Of a stretch of 64,000 bases of DNA, positions 52,140 to 60,801 are shown piece by piece. The DNA is from Schumannella luteola (GTDB lineage: Bacteria; Actinomycetota; Actinomycetes; Actinomycetales; Microbacteriaceae). Position 1 is the stretch's first letter, and the number at the start of each line of letters is the position of its first letter. The stretch spans positions 1,922,001-1,986,000 of the forward strand of contig NZ_JACBZY010000001.1 in NCBI RefSeq assembly GCF_013408685.1, in the 5' to 3' direction. The position numbers were made by a program, and so were the translations under genes. The notes beneath the pieces were generated by a model that was not told the origin of the DNA, did no database searches, and was given only the letters and a program-made list of their open reading frames with translations.

Positions 52140-52205
52140 GTGCGGCGGCCGTCGATCCCGGCGACGCACCGCCCGCACGGCTCGGCGCGGGTGCGGGCAC
52201 CCGGT

Positions 52206-52211
52206 TAGACT
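52206..52211 (+). promoter_or_regulatory. leaderless -10 box TAGACT
   Basis: Ends 6 nt before ATG 52218, start of the 35-codon gene. Confidence 0.45.
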
Positions 52212-52217
52212 GACCGC

Positions 52218-52325
52218 ATGCTGGCTCTCGAACTCTTCTACATCGGGCTTCTGGCGCTGGCCACCCTCGGCATCGGATTCACCGCCGTGACCGTGCTCTA
52301 CAACCTCTTCCGCGGCCAGCGCTGA
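52218..52325 (+). CDS. 35-aa single-helix membrane micro-protein
   Basis: The ORF codes one membrane helix ([23 protein letters not shown]) and a basic end NLFRGQR, implying an N-out/C-in or amphipathic micro-protein. It is preceded by TAGACT at leaderless spacing and followed 2 nt later by the nitrobindin gene, so it is probably the first cistron of that unit. It is too short for usual gene finders. Function unknown. Confidence 0.6.
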   Translation: MLALELFYIGLLALATLGIGFTAVTVLYNLFRGQR

Positions 52326-52327
52326 GC

Positions 52328-52936
52328 GTGTTCGACATCGACGCCGGCGTCCCCGCCGAGCTCGGCCCTCTCTCGTGGCTGCTCGGCGTCTGGGAGGGCA
52401 CCGGGGTCATCGCCTACAAGGTGGGCGACGAGGTGCGCGAGCACGAGTTCGGCCAGCGGGTGGCCTTCACGCACGACGGCCTGCCGGTTCTGAACTACTC
52501 CTCCTACGTGTGGCTTCCTGGCGAGGGTGAGGATGCGGCGCCGCAGCCGCTCTACACCGAGTCGGGCTACTGGCGTCTCGCGCGCGACCGCACCGACGGG
52601 GACGTCGGGCCGGGCATGCTGCCGGGCATCGGCGAGCGGCCGTTCACGTCGGCCGAGTCGGTCGAGACGCTGCGCAACGCACAGGGGTCGTTCGACATCG
52701 AGGTCTCGCTCGTGCAGCCCGGTGGGGTGAGCGAGGTCTACCTCGGCACCATCGCGGGGCCGCGCATCGACCTGGCGACGGATGCGGTCATGCGCACCTC
52801 CGGTGCCAAGGACTACGCCGCCGCGACGCGCCTCTACGGTCTCGTCGACGGGCACTTGCTCTGGGCCTGGGACATCGCGGCGCTCGGCCAGGATCTGCGC
52901 ACCCACGCCTCGGGACGGCTGGCGCGCGTTGACTGA
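52328..52936 (+). CDS. nitrobindin-like haem-binding (FABP-like) protein
   Basis: 202 residues. [15 protein letters not shown] near the N-terminus is the nitrobindin GxWxGxG signature; the following barrel strands ([39 protein letters not shown]) match the THAP4/nitrobindin-like family, and the C-terminus [24 protein letters not shown] has the His position used for haem. It may bind ferric haem and scavenge nitric oxide or peroxynitrite. Followed by YgfZ with an 8-nt overlap. Confidence 0.82.
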   Translation: MFDIDAGVPAELGPLSWLLGVWEGTGVIAYKVGDEVREHEFGQRVAFTHDGLPVLNYSSYVWLPGEGEDAAPQPLYTESGYWRLARDRTDGDVGPGMLPGIGERPFTSAESVETLRNAQGSFDIEVSLVQPGGVSEVYLGTIAGPRIDLATDAVMRTSGAKDYAAATRLYGLVDGHLLWAWDIAALGQDLRTHASGRLARVD

Positions 52937-54008
52937 CGTCGACCCCTTCGCCGCGCGACCCGGCGCCGTCGGCGCCCCGCCGCAGCACTATGGCAACCCC
53001 ATCGCCGAGCAGCGCCCGCTGCGCGCCGGCGACGCGATCGTCGACCTCTCCGACCGCGCGGTGCTGACGATCACGGGTCCCGACCGTCTGTCGTGGCTCG
53101 ACTCCCTGACCTCGCAGAGCCTGAAGGCGCTCGCGCCGGGGGAGTCCACCGAGACGCTGCTGCTCGACCCGAGCGGACGCGTCGAGCACGCCGCCCGTGT
53201 GGTCGACGACGGCGAGACCGTCTGGCTGCTGCTCGACACCCGCGAGTCGGGTGCCGCGCTCGCGGCGTTCCTCGACCGGATGCGCTTCATGCTGCGGGTC
53301 GAGGTCGCCGACCGCTCCGACGACTTCGCGACGCTCGGCGGCTTCGGCGCCGACCCGCTGCGCGGCCTCGGCTCCCCGGTCGCGGTGTGGCGCGACCCCT
53401 GGGCCGAGATCACCCGGGGCGGGCACCAGTACGCGCAGGGCGCGCATCCCGCATCCGGCTGGGACTACAGCGAGACCGTGATCCCGCGCGCCGCGCTCGC
53501 CGAGCTGGACGAGCTGCCCGCCGCCGGCACGCTCGCGCTCGAGGCGCTGCGCATCGAGGTCTGGCGGCCGCGTGCGGCGACCGAGCTCGACGCGACGACC
53601 CTGCCGCACGAGCTCGACTGGCTGCGCAGCGCCGTGCACCTCACGAAGGGCTGCTACCGCGGTCAGGAGACGGTCGCCAAGGTGCACAACCTCGGTCACC
53701 CGCCGCGTCGCCTGGTGCTGCTGCACCTCGATGGCTCGCAGAACGTGGTCGTCACCCCCGGCGACGAGGTGCGCGCGGTGGTGCGCGACGCCGAGACGGT
53801 CGTCGGCCGTGTCACCGCGTCCGCCCAGCACCACGAGCTCGGGCCGATCGCACTCGCCGTGCTCAAGCGCTCCGCTCCGGAGGGGGACGTGGTCGTGCTC
53901 GCCGAGGACGGCGAGGTCGCCGCCGCGCAGGAGGTCATCGTGCCCGTCGACGCCGGCGCTGTCGCCGACGTGCCCCGGCTGCCTCGTCTCGGCGCGGTGC
54001 GCCGCTAG
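52929..54008 (+). CDS. ygfZ: YgfZ/GcvT-family tetrahydrofolate-binding protein (Fe-S cluster repair)
   Basis: 359 residues. The family signature KGCYRGQE is at 240-247 (Cys242). The GcvT-like folate fold is seen in AIVDLSDRAVLTITGPDRLSWLDSLTSQ and LPHELDWLRSAVHLTKGCY. It supports Fe-S enzymes such as MiaB using folate. The start TTG 52929 is inferred: it gives a sensible N-terminus and overlaps the nitrobindin stop by 8 nt; no ATG or GTG lies nearby in frame. Confidence 0.85.
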   Translation: MTDVDPFAARPGAVGAPPQHYGNPIAEQRPLRAGDAIVDLSDRAVLTITGPDRLSWLDSLTSQSLKALAPGESTETLLLDPSGRVEHAARVVDDGETVWLLLDTRESGAALAAFLDRMRFMLRVEVADRSDDFATLGGFGADPLRGLGSPVAVWRDPWAEITRGGHQYAQGAHPASGWDYSETVIPRAALAELDELPAAGTLALEALRIEVWRPRAATELDATTLPHELDWLRSAVHLTKGCYRGQETVAKVHNLGHPPRRLVLLHLDGSQNVVVTPGDEVRAVVRDAETVVGRVTASAQHHELGPIALAVLKRSAPEGDVVVLAEDGEVAAAQEVIVPVDAGAVADVPRLPRLGAVRR

Positions 54009-54055
54009 GCCGCGGCCCGGCGATCCCGACCCGCAGCGACCGACGGCGCAGCACG

Positions 54056-55249
54056 GTGTCACCAGCGACAGCACCGGATGACGGATCCGCGGTGGCGACG
54101 GCCCGATCCCGCGCGACCGCCGCGATCGAGCGCCGCCTGCGCCGCCGCCTCGACGTGCTCGCGGTCGGGCGGCGCGTCACCGACTCGGCGCCCGCGATCC
54201 TGCAGATCGTCGCCGCCGTCACCGCCGCCTACGCGATCGCGCACTTCGCGATCGGCCACGTGACGCCGCTGCTCTCGGTCACCTTCACGCTGAGCGCACT
54301 CGGGCTCGCGCGTGACGCCCGGCCGCGCCTGCTCGTCGAGACGATCGTCGGCATGCTCATCGGCATCGCGCTCGCCGATCTGCTCGTGCTGATCGCGGGG
54401 CGCGGGCTCTGGCAGCTGGTGGTCGTGCTCACGGTGACGCTGTTCGTGGCGCGCGCCGCGTCGCCCTCGCCGGGGTTCGCGATCGCCGCCGCCATCCAAT
54501 CGGCCCTCGTCATGCTGCTGCCCGCCCCGGTCGGCGGGCCCTTCACCCGCACGCTCGACGCGCTGATCGGCGCCGCGATGGCGCTGCTCGTGACCGCGCT
54601 CGTGCCCCGTGACCCGCGTGGTGCGGCCCGCCGCGAGGGGCGGGTGCTCTACGCCGTGCTCAGCGAGTCGAGCGGATCGATCGCGGGCTCGCTCGCCGAG
54701 GGCGACGCGGCGGCGGCGTCGCTGGCGCTGACGCGGCTGCGCCGCACCCAGCCGATGGTGGATGCGTGGGCGAGCTCGCTCGAGAGCGCGATCGCGGTCG
54801 CGCGCATCGCCCCGCTGCTGCGCCGGCACCTGCCCGAGCTGCGTCGGCAGCAGACCGCGCATCGCACCGCCGACCTCGCCGCCCGTCACCTGCGGGTGAT
54901 CGCCCGCCGCACCGAGTATCTGAGTCGTGACGGAGTCGCCCGCCCGGAGCTCGCGGAGCTCGTCGCCGAGGTGCAGTCGGTTCTCGGCGATCTGGGTCGC
55001 GGCCTCGACCCGCGCGCCGGCGGAACGGCCGGCGGAACGGCCGGCGGAACCGCGGGCGCTCCCGACCTCGACGCGACCCGGAACCGCCTCGCGACTCTCG
55101 CCGGCCGACTGGACCCGGCCGTCGTGTCGACGAATGCGACGGCGCCGGAGGCGACCATCGTCATCCTGCTGCGGCCGCTCGTCGTCGATCTGCTCACCGG
55201 GGCCGGGACCTCGGCGGATGACGCGCGCGCCCTGCTGCCGGAGATCTGA
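54056..55249 (+). CDS. FUSC-family membrane protein
   Basis: 397 residues from GTG 54056 (GTG 54090 also possible). Five to six membrane helices between about 40 and 190 (APAILQIVAAVTAAYAIAHFAIG, LLSVTFTLSALGLA, VETIVGMLIGIALADLLVLIAG, QLVVVLTVTLFVARAA, LDALIGAAMALLVTALVP) followed by a helical cytoplasmic domain (DPRGAARREGRVLYAVLSES). The pattern is the aromatic-acid exporter/FUSC type. A Gly-Gly-Thr-Ala repeat near 323-334 is coded by a 12-bp tandem repeat. Confidence 0.75.
   Translation: MSPATAPDDGSAVATARSRATAAIERRLRRRLDVLAVGRRVTDSAPAILQIVAAVTAAYAIAHFAIGHVTPLLSVTFTLSALGLARDARPRLLVETIVGMLIGIALADLLVLIAGRGLWQLVVVLTVTLFVARAASPSPGFAIAAAIQSALVMLLPAPVGGPFTRTLDALIGAAMALLVTALVPRDPRGAARREGRVLYAVLSESSGSIAGSLAEGDAAAASLALTRLRRTQPMVDAWASSLESAIAVARIAPLLRRHLPELRRQQTAHRTADLAARHLRVIARRTEYLSRDGVARPELAELVAEVQSVLGDLGRGLDPRAGGTAGGTAGGTAGAPDLDATRNRLATLAGRLDPAVVSTNATAPEATIVILLRPLVVDLLTGAGTSADDARALLPEI
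55017..55053 (+). repeat. 12-bp tandem repeat, three copies
   Basis: GCCGGCGGAACG-type units in the FUSC gene code repeated Gly-Gly-Thr-Ala; the third copy is slightly altered. Copy-number change would keep the frame. Confidence 0.65.
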
Positions 55250-55289
55250 GCTCGCCTGTCGTTCGGCGCGCCGCGCGCCCGGCGTGGCG

Positions 55290-56441
55290 TCAGAACCGCA
55301 GCGCGGCGGGGGAGTCGAGCTCGAGCCAGCGGTCCTCCGGGCCGAGCGTCGCGCGGGTCATCCGGTCGGCCGCGATCAGCGGGCCGAACCCCAGCGCCGT
55401 GAGGCTCGCGACGTCGTCGATCGGCACCTGGAACGTGCGGAAGGCGCCGAGGTCCGGGTCGCCGGCCGCGACCTCGCGGGCGTCGTCGCCACGGCGGTAC
55501 TTCGCGACGAGCGCCGTCTGGTCGAGCACGTACCCGGTCGCGCGCAGTTCGCCGTCGACGACCCAGGCCGCGACCTTCCAGAACCGCTGGGGGATGTGCG
55601 TGCCGCGATAGAGCGGATCGTCGGAGGCGAAGACGGGGCCGGTGAACACGCTCACCCGCGCGTCGCTGCCCTCGGTCGCCTCGAGCACGTAGTCCTCGAG
55701 GCCGAGCCACAGCTCGGGCTTCTGGTTGAAGGCTGACGACTGCGGTGCCGCGTTCGTGTAGGCGAAGGTGTCGACGTTCGCCTTCTTCGCGGCCGCCGCG
55801 TCACCCCACACCGGGTCGCGGCGGCGCACGAGATGACCCCGGTCGAGGTCGTTGCGGGCGTAGACCTCGGGCCCGGTCTGCTGATCGTCGGGGATGCGGC
55901 CGTCGAGGTGCCAGTCGTCGCCGCGCCCCAGGTCGACGAGCTTCGCCCCGTCGATGTTGACCGCCGTGAACGCCGCCAGCTTGCGGTGGGTGTCGAAGCC
56001 GATCGAGAAGTGCGTCGAGTCGAGCGGCGTCAGCTCGCGGCCCTCGGCCGGGGTCGGGAGGGGGACGGGCTGGGCCAGGAAGTCGACGTCGTATCCGCTC
56101 ATGCGGGCATCCTCGCCCCGGCCGGTGACATCGGGGTGAATCTCGCCGGGGATAGGCGGGGCGGCTGCGCTCGCAGGCGGAGCCGCCGGAGCCGCTGGAG
56201 CGGGAGCCGGAGCCGCCGCCGCCCCGCCGGCGGCGAGGCGGGCCTCTAGCCCCGCGAGTCGCGCCTCGGTCGCCCGCAGCTGGGCCTCCCGGCCCGCCAG
56301 CAGGGCGTCACGCTCGGCCGCGATCGCGGCGCGGTGCTCCCGCAGCGCCACCCGGATCGCGCCGCGGATCACGAGGTAGAGCACCCACAGCAGGATCATG
56401 ATGAACGGCAGCGAGATCACCAGCTGGAACAGCAACTCCAT
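55290..56441 (-). CDS. membrane-anchored DNA/RNA non-specific endonuclease
   Basis: 383 residues. A membrane helix (about 5-26, FQLVISLPFIMILLWVLYLVI), a charged coiled coil (about 35-72), an Ala/Pro hinge (72-98), then a NUC1/beta-beta-alpha-metal nuclease with the active site DRGH (200-203) and Asn230/Asn239 in TNAAPQSSAFNQ. The usual signal peptide of secreted family members is replaced by an anchor and coiled coil. The acceptor side is unclear: positive residues after the helix (RGAIRVALREHR) argue for a cytoplasmic nuclease, which would need an inhibitor. No immunity gene is seen adjacent. Confidence 0.83.
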   Translation of the reverse strand: MELLFQLVISLPFIMILLWVLYLVIRGAIRVALREHRAAIAAERDALLAGREAQLRATEARLAGLEARLAAGGAAAAPAPAPAAPAAPPASAAAPPIPGEIHPDVTGRGEDARMSGYDVDFLAQPVPLPTPAEGRELTPLDSTHFSIGFDTHRKLAAFTAVNIDGAKLVDLGRGDDWHLDGRIPDDQQTGPEVYARNDLDRGHLVRRRDPVWGDAAAAKKANVDTFAYTNAAPQSSAFNQKPELWLGLEDYVLEATEGSDARVSVFTGPVFASDDPLYRGTHIPQRFWKVAAWVVDGELRATGYVLDQTALVAKYRRGDDAREVAAGDPDLGAFRTFQVPIDDVASLTALGFGPLIAADRMTRATLGPEDRWLELDSPAALRF

Positions 56442-56535
56442 AGAGCCGAACTTAGCTCAGCGAGTGCGCCGCGACGGGCTCGCCGCGAAGAGCTGACGCC
56501 GGCCGTCGCGCGTCGTCGACGCTCGACCGGACAGC

Positions 56536-57357
56536 TCAGCGCGCCCTCGTCCCCGGGCCCTCGCCGGGCGCGACCGCATCCCAGTCGACCGTGAGCTCAC
56601 CCAGCCGCCAGCGCGCGCGACCGTCGCGAACCGGCCAGCCGACGGCGCGCATCCCCTCGGCGACGGCGATCCAGCGCTGACTCGGACCATAGGCCGACAG
56701 CGGCGCCGCGCGGGCCCACTCCCGATCGAGCGCGGCCACGAAGTCGTGCACGCGCTCGCCGGCGACGTTGCGGTGGATGAGCGCCTTCGGCAGCCGCTCC
56801 GCCACGATCGACGGCTCCTCGAGCTCGGCGAGTCGCAGCGACACCGTCAGCGTGCGCGGACCCTCCGGTCCGAGCGCGACCCAGCTGCACACCCGCCCGA
56901 TCTCGTCGCAGGTGCCCTCGACCAGCAGTCCGTCGGGCTGCAGGCGCGCGAGCATCCGCCCCCACGCCGCCGGCACCTCGTGCTCGTCGTACTGCCGCAG
57001 CACGTTGAAGGCGCGGATGACGGCCGCGGGGCGTCCGCCCGGCGTGGGCGTCTCGAAGCCGCCCAGCCGGAAGCTCACGCCCGGGCGAGCTCGCTCGCTC
57101 GCGATGCGCACGCGCTCGGGCTCGATCTCGACGCCGACCACCTCGACGTCGGGGCGCACGCGGGTCAGCCGCTCGTGCAGCTCGAGGGGAGTCGTGGCCG
57201 AGGCACCGTAGCCGAGGTCGACCACGAGCGGATCCGCTGTCTGCCGCAGCACCGGCTGCACGGCGATCCAGCGATCGATGCGGCGCAGGCGGTTCGTGTT
57301 CGTGGTGCCGCGCGTCACGCGTCCCTCGACGCGTTCGCCCCGCGCTCCGCTCGCCAC
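56536..57357 (-). CDS. class I SAM-dependent methyltransferase-like protein
   Basis: 273 residues from GTG 57357. [18 protein letters not shown] opens the protein, [20 protein letters not shown] is the SAM-binding motif ([10 protein letters not shown] in place of the usual GxGxG), and [14 protein letters not shown] is motif II; VRIAFN-like [20 protein letters not shown] follows. This type is a common actinobacterial hypothetical of unknown acceptor. The C-terminal part has a Trp-rich stretch. It is divergent from gpmA. Confidence 0.72.
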   Translation of the reverse strand: MASGARGERVEGRVTRGTTNTNRLRRIDRWIAVQPVLRQTADPLVVDLGYGASATTPLELHERLTRVRPDVEVVGVEIEPERVRIASERARPGVSFRLGGFETPTPGGRPAAVIRAFNVLRQYDEHEVPAAWGRMLARLQPDGLLVEGTCDEIGRVCSWVALGPEGPRTLTVSLRLAELEEPSIVAERLPKALIHRNVAGERVHDFVAALDREWARAAPLSAYGPSQRWIAVAEGMRAVGWPVRDGRARWRLGELTVDWDAVAPGEGPGTRAR

Positions 57358-57434
57358 CCGAGCACAGTACCGGCGGCGGGCCGCGGAGGCGTGCGGCAGC
57401 CGATGCGACGTCCTCCGTCGTCACCGCCCGTCGC

Positions 57435-57440
57435 TAGGCT
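57435..57440 (+). promoter_or_regulatory. leaderless -10 box TAGGCT of gpmA
   Basis: Ends 7 nt before ATG 57448. Confidence 0.45.
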
Positions 57441-57447
57441 GAGCACC

Positions 57448-58194
57448 ATGACGAGCACGCTCATCCTCCTGCGCCACGGCAACTCCGACTGGAACCAGAA
57501 GAACCTGTTCACCGGGTGGGTGGATGTGCGGCTCAGCGAGCAGGGCATCGCCGAGGCCAAGCGCGCGGGCGAGCTGCTCGCCGAGTCGGGCCTGAAGCCG
57601 CAGGTGCTCTACACGAGCCTGCTGACCCGCGCGATCCAGACCGCGAACCTCGCCCTCGAGGTCGCCGACCGCCTGTGGATCCCGGTCAAGCGCGACTGGC
57701 GCCTCAACGAGCGCCACTACGGTGCGCTGCAGGGCCTCGACAAGGCCGAGACCCTCGAGAAGTACGGCCCCGAGCAGTTCCAGATCTGGCGCCGCAGCTT
57801 CGACACCCCGCCGCCGGCGCTCGCCGATGACGCCGAGTGGTCGCAGGTGGGCGACGAGCGCTACGCCGACCTCGCCGACAGCGAGCTGCCCCGCACCGAG
57901 AGCCTCAAGCTCGTGATCGACCGCCTGCTGCCCTACTGGGAGAGCGACATCACGAAGGACCTCGGCGAGGGCAAGACGGTGCTCGTCACCGCCCACGGCA
58001 ACAGCCTGCGTGCGCTCGTCAAGCACCTCGACGGCGTGAGCGACGCCGAGATCGCCGAGCTCAACATCCCGACCGGCATCCCGCTCGTCTACGAGCTCGA
58101 CGACGACTTCCGCCCCACGGGCCCGGGCCGCTACCTCGACCCGGAGGCCGCGGCCGCCGGTGCCGCCGCGGTCGCCAACCAGGGCAAGAAGTAA
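57448..58194 (+). CDS. gpmA: 2,3-bisphosphoglycerate-dependent phosphoglycerate mutase
   Basis: 248 residues. [29 protein letters not shown] is the diagnostic start with catalytic His10; [30 protein letters not shown] and [17 protein letters not shown] with the second catalytic His follow. It interconverts 3- and 2-phosphoglycerate in glycolysis. Leaderless promoter. Followed 19 nt later by a 2H phosphoesterase gene. Confidence 0.96.
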   Translation: MTSTLILLRHGNSDWNQKNLFTGWVDVRLSEQGIAEAKRAGELLAESGLKPQVLYTSLLTRAIQTANLALEVADRLWIPVKRDWRLNERHYGALQGLDKAETLEKYGPEQFQIWRRSFDTPPPALADDAEWSQVGDERYADLADSELPRTESLKLVIDRLLPYWESDITKDLGEGKTVLVTAHGNSLRALVKHLDGVSDAEIAELNIPTGIPLVYELDDDFRPTGPGRYLDPEAAAAGAAAVANQGKK

Positions 58195-58213
58195 GCCGGA
58201 GCGACACGACTCC

Positions 58214-58693
58214 ATGCGATTCCTCGTCGCGGCCTTCCTCGACGACGTCGCCCTCGACGCCGAGTTCGAGCCGGGCACGCTGCCGCTGCACGTGACCCTG
58301 CTCGGGCCCGGCGACACCCACGCCGACCAGGGCCAGCTCGAGGCCGGCATCGAGGCGGCCCTCGCCGCCTTCGCGCCGCTCGAGGTCGAGGCCGGCGACG
58401 ACGAGCTCTTCGGCGACGCGCACGACGTCGAGGTGACCCTGCTCGACGATGAGACCGGCGAGCTGGATGCGGTGCACCGGGCGCTCATCCAGCAGCTGCG
58501 TCCGCTCGGGGTGTCGCTCGTCGACGCCCGGCACGCCGGCGCCGGCTTCCGACCGCACGTCACCGCGGTCGACGGAGATCGTCTCGATCGCGGCGAGCGG
58601 GTCGAGCTGGATGCGGTGGCGCTGCTCGAGCGCGACCCGCACGCCGACGGCGGGCCCGTCTGGCGCCTGATCGCGCAGTTCCCGCTGATCTGA
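58214..58693 (+). CDS. 2H phosphoesterase (LigT / RNA 2',3'-cyclic phosphodiesterase-like)
   Basis: 159 residues with the two HxT motifs that define the 2H superfamily: His26/Thr28 in LHVTLLGPG and His115/Thr117 in RPHVTAVDGD, about 87 residues apart. Such enzymes open 2',3'-cyclic phosphate RNA ends. This raises a possible link with the Hen1-Pnkp repair operon, whose substrates carry the same ends, though it lies 45 kb away. Probably co-transcribed with gpmA. Confidence 0.78.
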   Translation: MRFLVAAFLDDVALDAEFEPGTLPLHVTLLGPGDTHADQGQLEAGIEAALAAFAPLEVEAGDDELFGDAHDVEVTLLDDETGELDAVHRALIQQLRPLGVSLVDARHAGAGFRPHVTAVDGDRLDRGERVELDAVALLERDPHADGGPVWRLIAQFPLI

Positions 58694-58710
58694 CCCGGAT
58701 CGCCGCTCGG

Positions 58711-59253
58711 CTACAGCGCGGGCTGCGAGTGCAGCTCGCTCGAGAAGCTCCGGCCGTCGAGCTCGACGTAGACGCGCGACTCGATCAGCGACACCGTCAG
58801 CTCGCTGCGGCGGCCGAGCGCGCCCGCGACGTCGTCGACGAAGCCGGGGTCGAAGCTGCGCAGCTCGATCTCCTCGCCGCGGTGGATCTTCTTGCCCGCC
58901 CAGAGCGCGGCGACCTTCGCCGGATCGCGGTGCGTGTAGACGACGGTGCGGTCGGCGAGCTTGCTGCCGAAGTGAAGGCGCTCCGCATCCGGGCCGCCGA
59001 TCTCGATCCACCCGGTGATCGAGCCGGTCGCGTCGCGCACGAGCACCGCCGGCTCGTTCTTCGTGGTCGAGATGCCCTCGCTGAAGGCGATGCCCTCGAC
59101 GTACTCGAGCGCGTAGGCGAGCACTCGTGTCACGAGGAACTGCTCGGTCTCCGAGGGGTGGCGTGCGGCGCGCAGGCTGACCGACTCGTAGACGCCCCGA
59201 TCCACGTCGGAGATCGTGAGATCGAAGGTGTGGATCGTCGCGCCGGCAGCCAT
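58711..59253 (-). CDS. yaeQ: YaeQ family protein
   Basis: 180 residues. ATIHTFDLTISDVDRGVYESVSLRAARHPSETEQFLVTRVLAYALEY and WIEIGGPDAERLHFGSKLADRTVVYTHRDP match YaeQ closely. The fold is PD-(D/E)xK nuclease-like, with E in WIEIG as part of the site, but no activity has been settled; older literature links the gene to transcription antitermination. Convergent with the 2H phosphoesterase gene, 17 nt away. Confidence 0.88.
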   Translation of the reverse strand: MAAGATIHTFDLTISDVDRGVYESVSLRAARHPSETEQFLVTRVLAYALEYVEGIAFSEGISTTKNEPAVLVRDATGSITGWIEIGGPDAERLHFGSKLADRTVVYTHRDPAKVAALWAGKKIHRGEEIELRSFDPGFVDDVAGALGRRSELTVSLIESRVYVELDGRSFSSELHSQPAL

Positions 59254-59315
59254 GGGATCGAGCCTAGGCGCGCGGACGGGATCGGTCCGACCGCGGCAGC
59301 GTCACGGGATGCGCG

Positions 59316-59819
59316 TCACAGGAAGTGCGAGCCGAGCTCCAGCACGAGCGCCTCGAACTCCACGGGGCCGCTCGTGTCGACGCGCACGACCGGACCGAGG
59401 GCGAGCGGCTGGAACGCCTCGAAAGCCGCATCCCAGTCGCGGTGCACGCCCGCTCGCGACGGCTGACGTGCCGCGAAGCGCTCGCGGGCGACCTCGACGG
59501 GCACCTCGCACCACAGCTCGACCGTGCGCGGCGAGCCGGCGACCTCGAGACCGCGGCGGGCGAACTCGAGATCGCGGCTGCGGTCGAGCACCGCATCGAC
59601 GATGACGCCGCCCTCGGTCTCGGCGGCGAGCCGCCAGAGCGTGTCCATCGCGATGCCGCCCAGTCGCGCGGAGTCGCCGTCGGGCAGCAGCTCGCCGAAG
59701 CTCTCCTTCAGCGCGTCCTTCGCCAGCACCGGGGCTCCGAGGATGCCGCCGAGCTGACGGGCGAGCGACGACTTGCCCGAGCCGGGGAGTCCGTTGACGA
59801 GGATCGCGACCGAGGCCAT
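59316..59819 (-). CDS. P-loop small-molecule kinase-like protein
   Basis: 167 residues. Walker A GLPGSGKSS (10-18), KDALKESFGELL, and a lid region VDAVLDRSRDLEFARRGLEV with Arg residues; the fold is an adenylate/shikimate kinase-like AAA domain. The substrate is unknown. ATG 59819. Between yaeQ and the phoU terminator, as an independent unit. Confidence 0.72.
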   Translation of the reverse strand: MASVAILVNGLPGSGKSSLARQLGGILGAPVLAKDALKESFGELLPDGDSARLGGIAMDTLWRLAAETEGGVIVDAVLDRSRDLEFARRGLEVAGSPRTVELWCEVPVEVARERFAARQPSRAGVHRDWDAAFEAFQPLALGPVVRVDTSGPVEFEALVLELGSHFL

Positions 59820-59910
59820 CTGCTCAGCCTAGGTCGCACCGGCGTCCGCGACAGCGCCAGGGCCAGCGAGCACGAACGCATCCGCGCCGGCGACCGCGCC
59901 GCGAACGACC

Positions 59911-59942
59911 GAGGGCGGCCATCCCGCAGGATGACCGCCCTC
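59911..59942 (-). terminator. hairpin terminator downstream of phoU
   Basis: GAGGGCGG (59911-59918) pairs with CCGCCCTC (59935-59942), and CATCC/GGATG adds five pairs inside after one mismatch. It lies 36 nt past the phoU stop. No U tract. Confidence 0.6.
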
Positions 59943-59978
59943 GTGAGCGTCGGGCGCCGTGCGGCGCCGGGGGAGGAC

Positions 59979-60635
59979 TCAGTCCTCGTCGGCCGGAGTC
60001 CAGTCGCCGGTCGCCAGGTACTGCACCTTCTTGGCGATCGAGACCGCGTGGTCGGCGAAGCGCTCGTGGTAGCGCGAGGCCAGCGTGGCGTCGACGGTGT
60101 CGGACGCGCCGCCGCTCCAGGTCTCGGCGAGAACCTGGTCGAAGACGCTGAGGTGCAGCTCGTCGACCTTGTCGTCCTCGTTGCGGATGTGCTCCGCGAT
60201 GTCCACGTCCTGCGTCTCGAGCAGCTCGGTGAGCTTGCGGGCGATCTGCACGTCGAGCTCGCCCATGCTCTTGAAGGTCGGGCGCAGGCTCTTCGGAACC
60301 ACCTTCTCGGGGAAGCGGTAGCGCGCGAGCTGCGCGATGTGGCGGGCGATGTCGCCCATGCGCTCGAGCGAGGCGCTGATGCGCAGCGCGCTCACGACGA
60401 TGCGCAGGTCGCGGGCGACCGGGTTCTGGCGCGCCAGGATCTCGATCGCGAGCTCGTCGAGCTCGTTGGCGGCGGCGTCGATCTTGCTGTCATCGGCGAT
60501 GACCGACTCGGCCAGGGCGACGTTCGACTCGTTGAACGCGGTCGTCGCGTTGTCGATCGCCTCGGCGACGAGGCCGGCGATCTCGACCAGACGGTCCTGC
60601 ACATCACGCAGTTCCTGCTGGAAAACCTCACGCAT
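59979..60635 (-). CDS. phoU: phosphate-signalling regulator PhoU
   Basis: 218 residues from ATG 60635 (a longer in-frame start at 60683 lacks a Shine-Dalgarno; GAGAGGA lies upstream of 60635). Two three-helix repeats with the metal-binding motifs ERMGDIARHIAQLAR and ERFADHAVSIAKKVQ. It couples PstSCAB to SenX3 and limits phosphate uptake. Divergent from senX3-regX3 across a PHO-box region. Confidence 0.93.
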   Translation of the reverse strand: MREVFQQELRDVQDRLVEIAGLVAEAIDNATTAFNESNVALAESVIADDSKIDAAANELDELAIEILARQNPVARDLRIVVSALRISASLERMGDIARHIAQLARYRFPEKVVPKSLRPTFKSMGELDVQIARKLTELLETQDVDIAEHIRNEDDKVDELHLSVFDQVLAETWSGGASDTVDATLASRYHERFADHAVSIAKKVQYLATGDWTPADED

Positions 60636-60699
60636 CTGCTGCGTCCTCTCGTTGTCACGGCAGACCGATCCCCGCCGCGGCACTACGGTCGCGCTGTCA

Positions 60700-60740
60700 G
60701 GTTAACGACCGGTGACGATCCCCTGAACTTCGGGGTGAAC
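60700..60740. promoter_or_regulatory. PHO-box array between phoU and senX3
   Basis: GGTTAAC (60700), GGTGACG (60711) and CCTGAAC (60722) follow an 11-nt period, and GGTGAAC (60734) follows 12 nt later. The units are oriented like those of pstS, that is toward phoU. The array probably lets RegX3 act on both divergent operons. Confidence 0.7.
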
Positions 60741-60788
60741 GACCCCGGAACGTCGGGATGCGCTGCGGGGAACAGCTGGCGGCCAGCC

Positions 60789-60794
60789 TAATGT
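60789..60794 (+). promoter_or_regulatory. leaderless -10 box TAATGT of senX3
   Basis: Ends 7 nt before ATG 60802. Confidence 0.45.
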
Positions 60795-60801
60795 AGGGGC
60801 T

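Noticed and set aside
55017-55053. CRISPR-like repeat
   Set aside because: Short in-frame 12-bp tandem copies with no spacers, inside a coding region.
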